DNA of 39,343 nt, from positions 1 to 39,343 of the forward strand of contig CAAECW010000137.1 in the NCBI GenBank assembly GCA_900754445.1, given 5' to 3'. The first letter of the stretch is position 1. The number at the start of each line of letters is the position of its first letter. Below the pieces are notes generated by a model that did no database searches, was not told the DNA's origin, and saw only the letters and a list, made by a program, of their open reading frames with translations. This document shows, piece by piece, positions 37,333 through 39,343 of the stretch. Origin of the DNA: an uncultured Collinsella sp. (GTDB lineage Bacteria > Actinomycetota > Coriobacteriia > Coriobacteriales > Coriobacteriaceae). The position numbers and the translations under genes are program-made.

Positions 37333-39120
37333 TTACGAGCGCTTGCGGCTCACCACGGCGCCCGCGGCGATGGCAGCTGTTCCCGCAAGGGCGGCTGCCA
37401 CGATGGCTGCGCTCGAGGCGTCGCCGGTTGCTGCGAGTTTGCCGGCGATCTTGGCTCCCGTGGCTGCAACTGCAACGGTCTTGGTCGTCTTCGTGCCCTC
37501 GGACTTGGAACCCTCGGGCTTGGTCTCGCCTGGCTTCTCCTCGGGTTTGATCTCCTCGGGAGGCATGATGACCGTGCTCTTGGCGACAGCGGCGTCATAG
37601 GGGGAGTCGACCGTGGCGTCGCCCGTGCCGATGGTTTGCCCTGCCTCATAGATAATGCTGCGGCTGTACTCTTGCTCGTAGCGATAGTCAATGACCTTGC
37701 CGCCTGCGGGCCTCTGAATGGGAGCGCCCTCGATCTCGATGGTGCCGATCGCCTTGCCGTCCTCGCTCATGGCAAGGGCGAAGATTGCTGCCGTGTCTCC
37801 CTCGGCCGTGACCTTGCTGCGGATAATCGAGATGGTCGCGGGCGTGATGCCCTCGCTGGTCTGCGCGAAGATGCCGATGTTCAGGCCCTCGGACTCAGGG
37901 ATGATTTCGTCGTTCTGGTCTCCGCTGTAGTGATCGGGGCCGCCGCCACCGGTCTCGATATAGCGGGCTATAGCCTTGACAGCGGAGTCGCTGATGTAGA
38001 TGTGGCCGCCTGACTCGCCAGGGTTGTAGTTTCTGCTGGCGATAGCAGCCGAGAACCCGCCTTCCGCGAGCGCGTCCACGATGGAACCATTCTTGATGAC
38101 GATGTCGTCCTCGTCAGTGATGAGAGCGATAGTTTGCCAACCGCCGCCCGTGCTTGCACGGACCGTCGCGGTCGCGTGGTCGAGCGTGATGCCCTTGCGG
38201 CCATAGACGCCATACTCAACACCGCTTGCGTTAAGGGATGCGTTGGTGACCGTGAGACTGCCCTCAGCGTCGACGGCAAGGTCTTCCTGGGAGCTCGCCT
38301 CGACCTGACTGCCGCCCGAGATGTTGATGCTGTCTTTAGCCCAAATCCCCGCTTCTTCTATCGAGCTTGCTTCTACCTTGCCACCGCCTTTGATGGTCAG
38401 GTCACTGCCCGCGGCGATGCCGTAACTTTCGTTTCCTTTAGCGATCACTGTGCCAGAGGAATCGATGGTGGCCTTGCCCTTGGATTGGATGCCTTCTGTA
38501 CCGCCCGTTGCATTCACGGTGCCCGAGCCCGTGATAGAGAGATCGCCCTTTGCCTCAATCCCGTCGGCATTAGTGCTTGTGGTGTTCACAGTGCCTGGGC
38601 CAGAAATGGAGAGGTCGCCTGTGGATTTAATTGCATCGGTCTCGGCTGTCACATTGAGCTCATCCGTGCTATTCGAGCTCGTTATGTTCAACTCTGCTTT
38701 CTGGCTAGTGCCATCCTGCGCCTTGATGGCGGCTCCGGTGTAATCGGGCTCGGTTTTCACGGTGTTCGTGCCCTCGTAGGCAATGTTGAGCTTGCCCGCA
38801 GCCTGGATCGCGCCGCCGTCATAGCCGTTGAGCTTCATGTCATCGGCGCCATCCCATGACCAGGTACCGGCCTCGTCGCCCGCCGCGGTGCCGGCGTTGT
38901 ACTGGGTGCCGCCGACGTCCACCCACTCGGCCGCGAGCGAGACGCTCGGCATGAGCAGCGAACTTACCGTGAGCGCGCAGGCCAGGCCGCAGACGATGCG
39001 GCGTGTCACGCGGCGCCAGCTGCCGTGTGCGAGCAGCGTGCGACGGCGCACGTCGGGCTCGATAAAATGGGCTCCAGAGGTTTTGTCATTGCGCTTGGGG
39101 GTCGTGAACAAGGCGGCCAT
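37333..39120 (-). CDS. Secreted wall-anchored beta-helix protein B (LAXTG, carbohydrate-binding type)
   Basis: A 595-residue tandem paralogue of the protein at 35277. It has the same 64-residue signal region (ending PSVSLAA), the TWSWDGADDMKLNGY domain and about seven beta-helix turns (for example GDLSITGSGTVNATGGT). The shorter stalk holds EEIKPEEKPGETKPEG, and the C-terminus holds LAATGD (about 562) and the same hydrophobic segment and RKRS tail. The ends are nearly identical between the two proteins while the helix turns differ, as expected if recombination keeps the ends alike. ATG 39120 follows GGGAGTAACC. Confidence 0.8.
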   Translation of the reverse strand: MAALFTTPKRNDKTSGAHFIEPDVRRRTLLAHGSWRRVTRRIVCGLACALTVSSLLMPSVSLAAEWVDVGGTQYNAGTAAGDEAGTWSWDGADDMKLNGYDGGAIQAAGKLNIAYEGTNTVKTEPDYTGAAIKAQDGTSQKAELNITSSNSTDELNVTAETDAIKSTGDLSISGPGTVNTTSTNADGIEAKGDLSITGSGTVNATGGTEGIQSKGKATIDSSGTVIAKGNESYGIAAGSDLTIKGGGKVEASSIEEAGIWAKDSINISGGSQVEASSQEDLAVDAEGSLTVTNASLNASGVEYGVYGRKGITLDHATATVRASTGGGWQTIALITDEDDIVIKNGSIVDALAEGGFSAAIASRNYNPGESGGHIYISDSAVKAIARYIETGGGGPDHYSGDQNDEIIPESEGLNIGIFAQTSEGITPATISIIRSKVTAEGDTAAIFALAMSEDGKAIGTIEIEGAPIQRPAGGKVIDYRYEQEYSRSIIYEAGQTIGTGDATVDSPYDAAVAKSTVIMPPEEIKPEEKPGETKPEGSKSEGTKTTKTVAVAATGAKIAGKLAATGDASSAAIVAAALAGTAAIAAGAVVSRKRS

Positions 39121-39178
39121 GGTTACTCCCATCCTCATAGGGCCTATGCGATTACGCCCAGCATATCTGCAGGATGTA

Positions 39179-39210
39179 GCCGGCGGTAGTGCCGTTTGGA
39201 GGGCAAAATG
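39179..39210 (-). promoter_or_regulatory. Conserved upstream block of wall protein B
   Basis: Identical to 37120-37151 over 32 nt and placed 59 nt before the start codon, as in the other copy. See the entry at 37120 for content. Confidence 0.5.
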
Positions 39211-39260
39211 TCCAAAACTTGGGAAGCAATACATTGCGCATCCGTGCGTTGCCTGGCTTT

Positions 39261-39299
39261 AAAAAAAGCGCGGAGCCGCTCGATGCGACTCCGCGCTTT
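39261..39299 (-). terminator. Terminator of the gene upstream of wall protein B
   Basis: AAAGCGCGGAG (39265-39275) pairs with CTCCGCGCTTT (39289-39299), with seven Ts on the reverse strand. It matches the terminator at 37201-37239 and ends the gene that enters from beyond 39343. Confidence 0.9.
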
Positions 39300-39325
39300 G
39301 GTGTTCTGCTTTGGCAGCTTTGCCG

Positions 39326-39343
39326 TTACGCTACAAAGAAGTA
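39326..39343 (-). CDS. 3' end of an unseen upstream gene (YFFVA-stop)
   Basis: Only the final five codons and the TAA of a reverse-strand gene enter the window. The same ending occurs, as a relic, at 37266. Nothing else can be said about the product. Confidence 0.4.
   Translation of the reverse strand, partial: YFFVA

Noticed and set aside
35277..39120. Twin-arginine signal in the wall proteins
   Set aside because: Arg pairs occur (WRRVTRRIV) but the S/T-RR-x-F-L-K pattern is not met; a long Sec signal fits better.

Overview
The window reads like the chromosome of a high-GC Gram-positive gut bacterium of the Coriobacteriia, most likely Collinsella or a close relative. This rests on GC-rich coding sequence with strong AAGGAG-type ribosome binding sites, many GTG starts, two wall proteins ending in an LAATG sorting motif, and overall gene content. 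It is an inference from the reading, not from a search. I see no rRNA, tRNA, CRISPR array, phage or transposase gene.

Layout. 1-503: end of a YtrA-type GntR/ABC transporter operon with an operator-like dyad. 719-3901: release factor 3, a VUT-family (queuosine precursor type) transporter behind a possible preQ1 leader, and an SDR oxidoreductase. 3952-8103: uracil-DNA glycosylase, an EamA exporter divergent from a LysR regulator, and a MATE exporter. 8282-11680: two rRNA methyltransferases (RlmA and RsmJ types), small membrane and zinc-ribbon proteins, and a GNAT acetyltransferase. 11935-18797: a Tet(M)-like translational GTPase, then an AAA+ ATPase overlapping a class II UvrA gene, then a second, convergent paralogue of the ATPase. 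18942-21838: TrmL-type tRNA methyltransferase, a CobW-family metallochaperone, a cysteine-less ArsC/Spx-fold protein and an iron-sulfur flavoprotein-like reductase. 21913-26286: two tandem c-di-GMP proteins. 26611-27480: a patatin-like phospholipase. 27581-29613: thiM, a thiamine-binding protein and thiE under a TPP riboswitch with a terminator. 29781-34342: HAD phosphatase and LysR regulator, a MetE-like methyltransferase behind a LysR-type dyad, and a uracil permease. 34404-39343: an esterase and two tandem secreted beta-helix proteins with LAXTG sorting signals.

Themes. Perfect or near-perfect palindromes built on the core AAAGGGACAG recur; four of them sit at or inside the stop codon of a gene, and two supply the ATG-TGA end of the reading frame. 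Their outer arms differ between copies but stay complementary. The least explained unit is the ATPase/UvrA2/ATPase block next to the Tet-like GTPase. The two ATPases share one architecture (P-loop, Walker B, FLRRAQQ motif, C-terminal winged helix), one overlaps uvrA2 by 8 nt, and it is preceded by three helically phased direct repeats. Two genes or gene sets (the c-di-GMP pair and the wall-protein pair) are visible tandem duplications; the second appears to have trapped the tail of a neighbouring gene at its junction.
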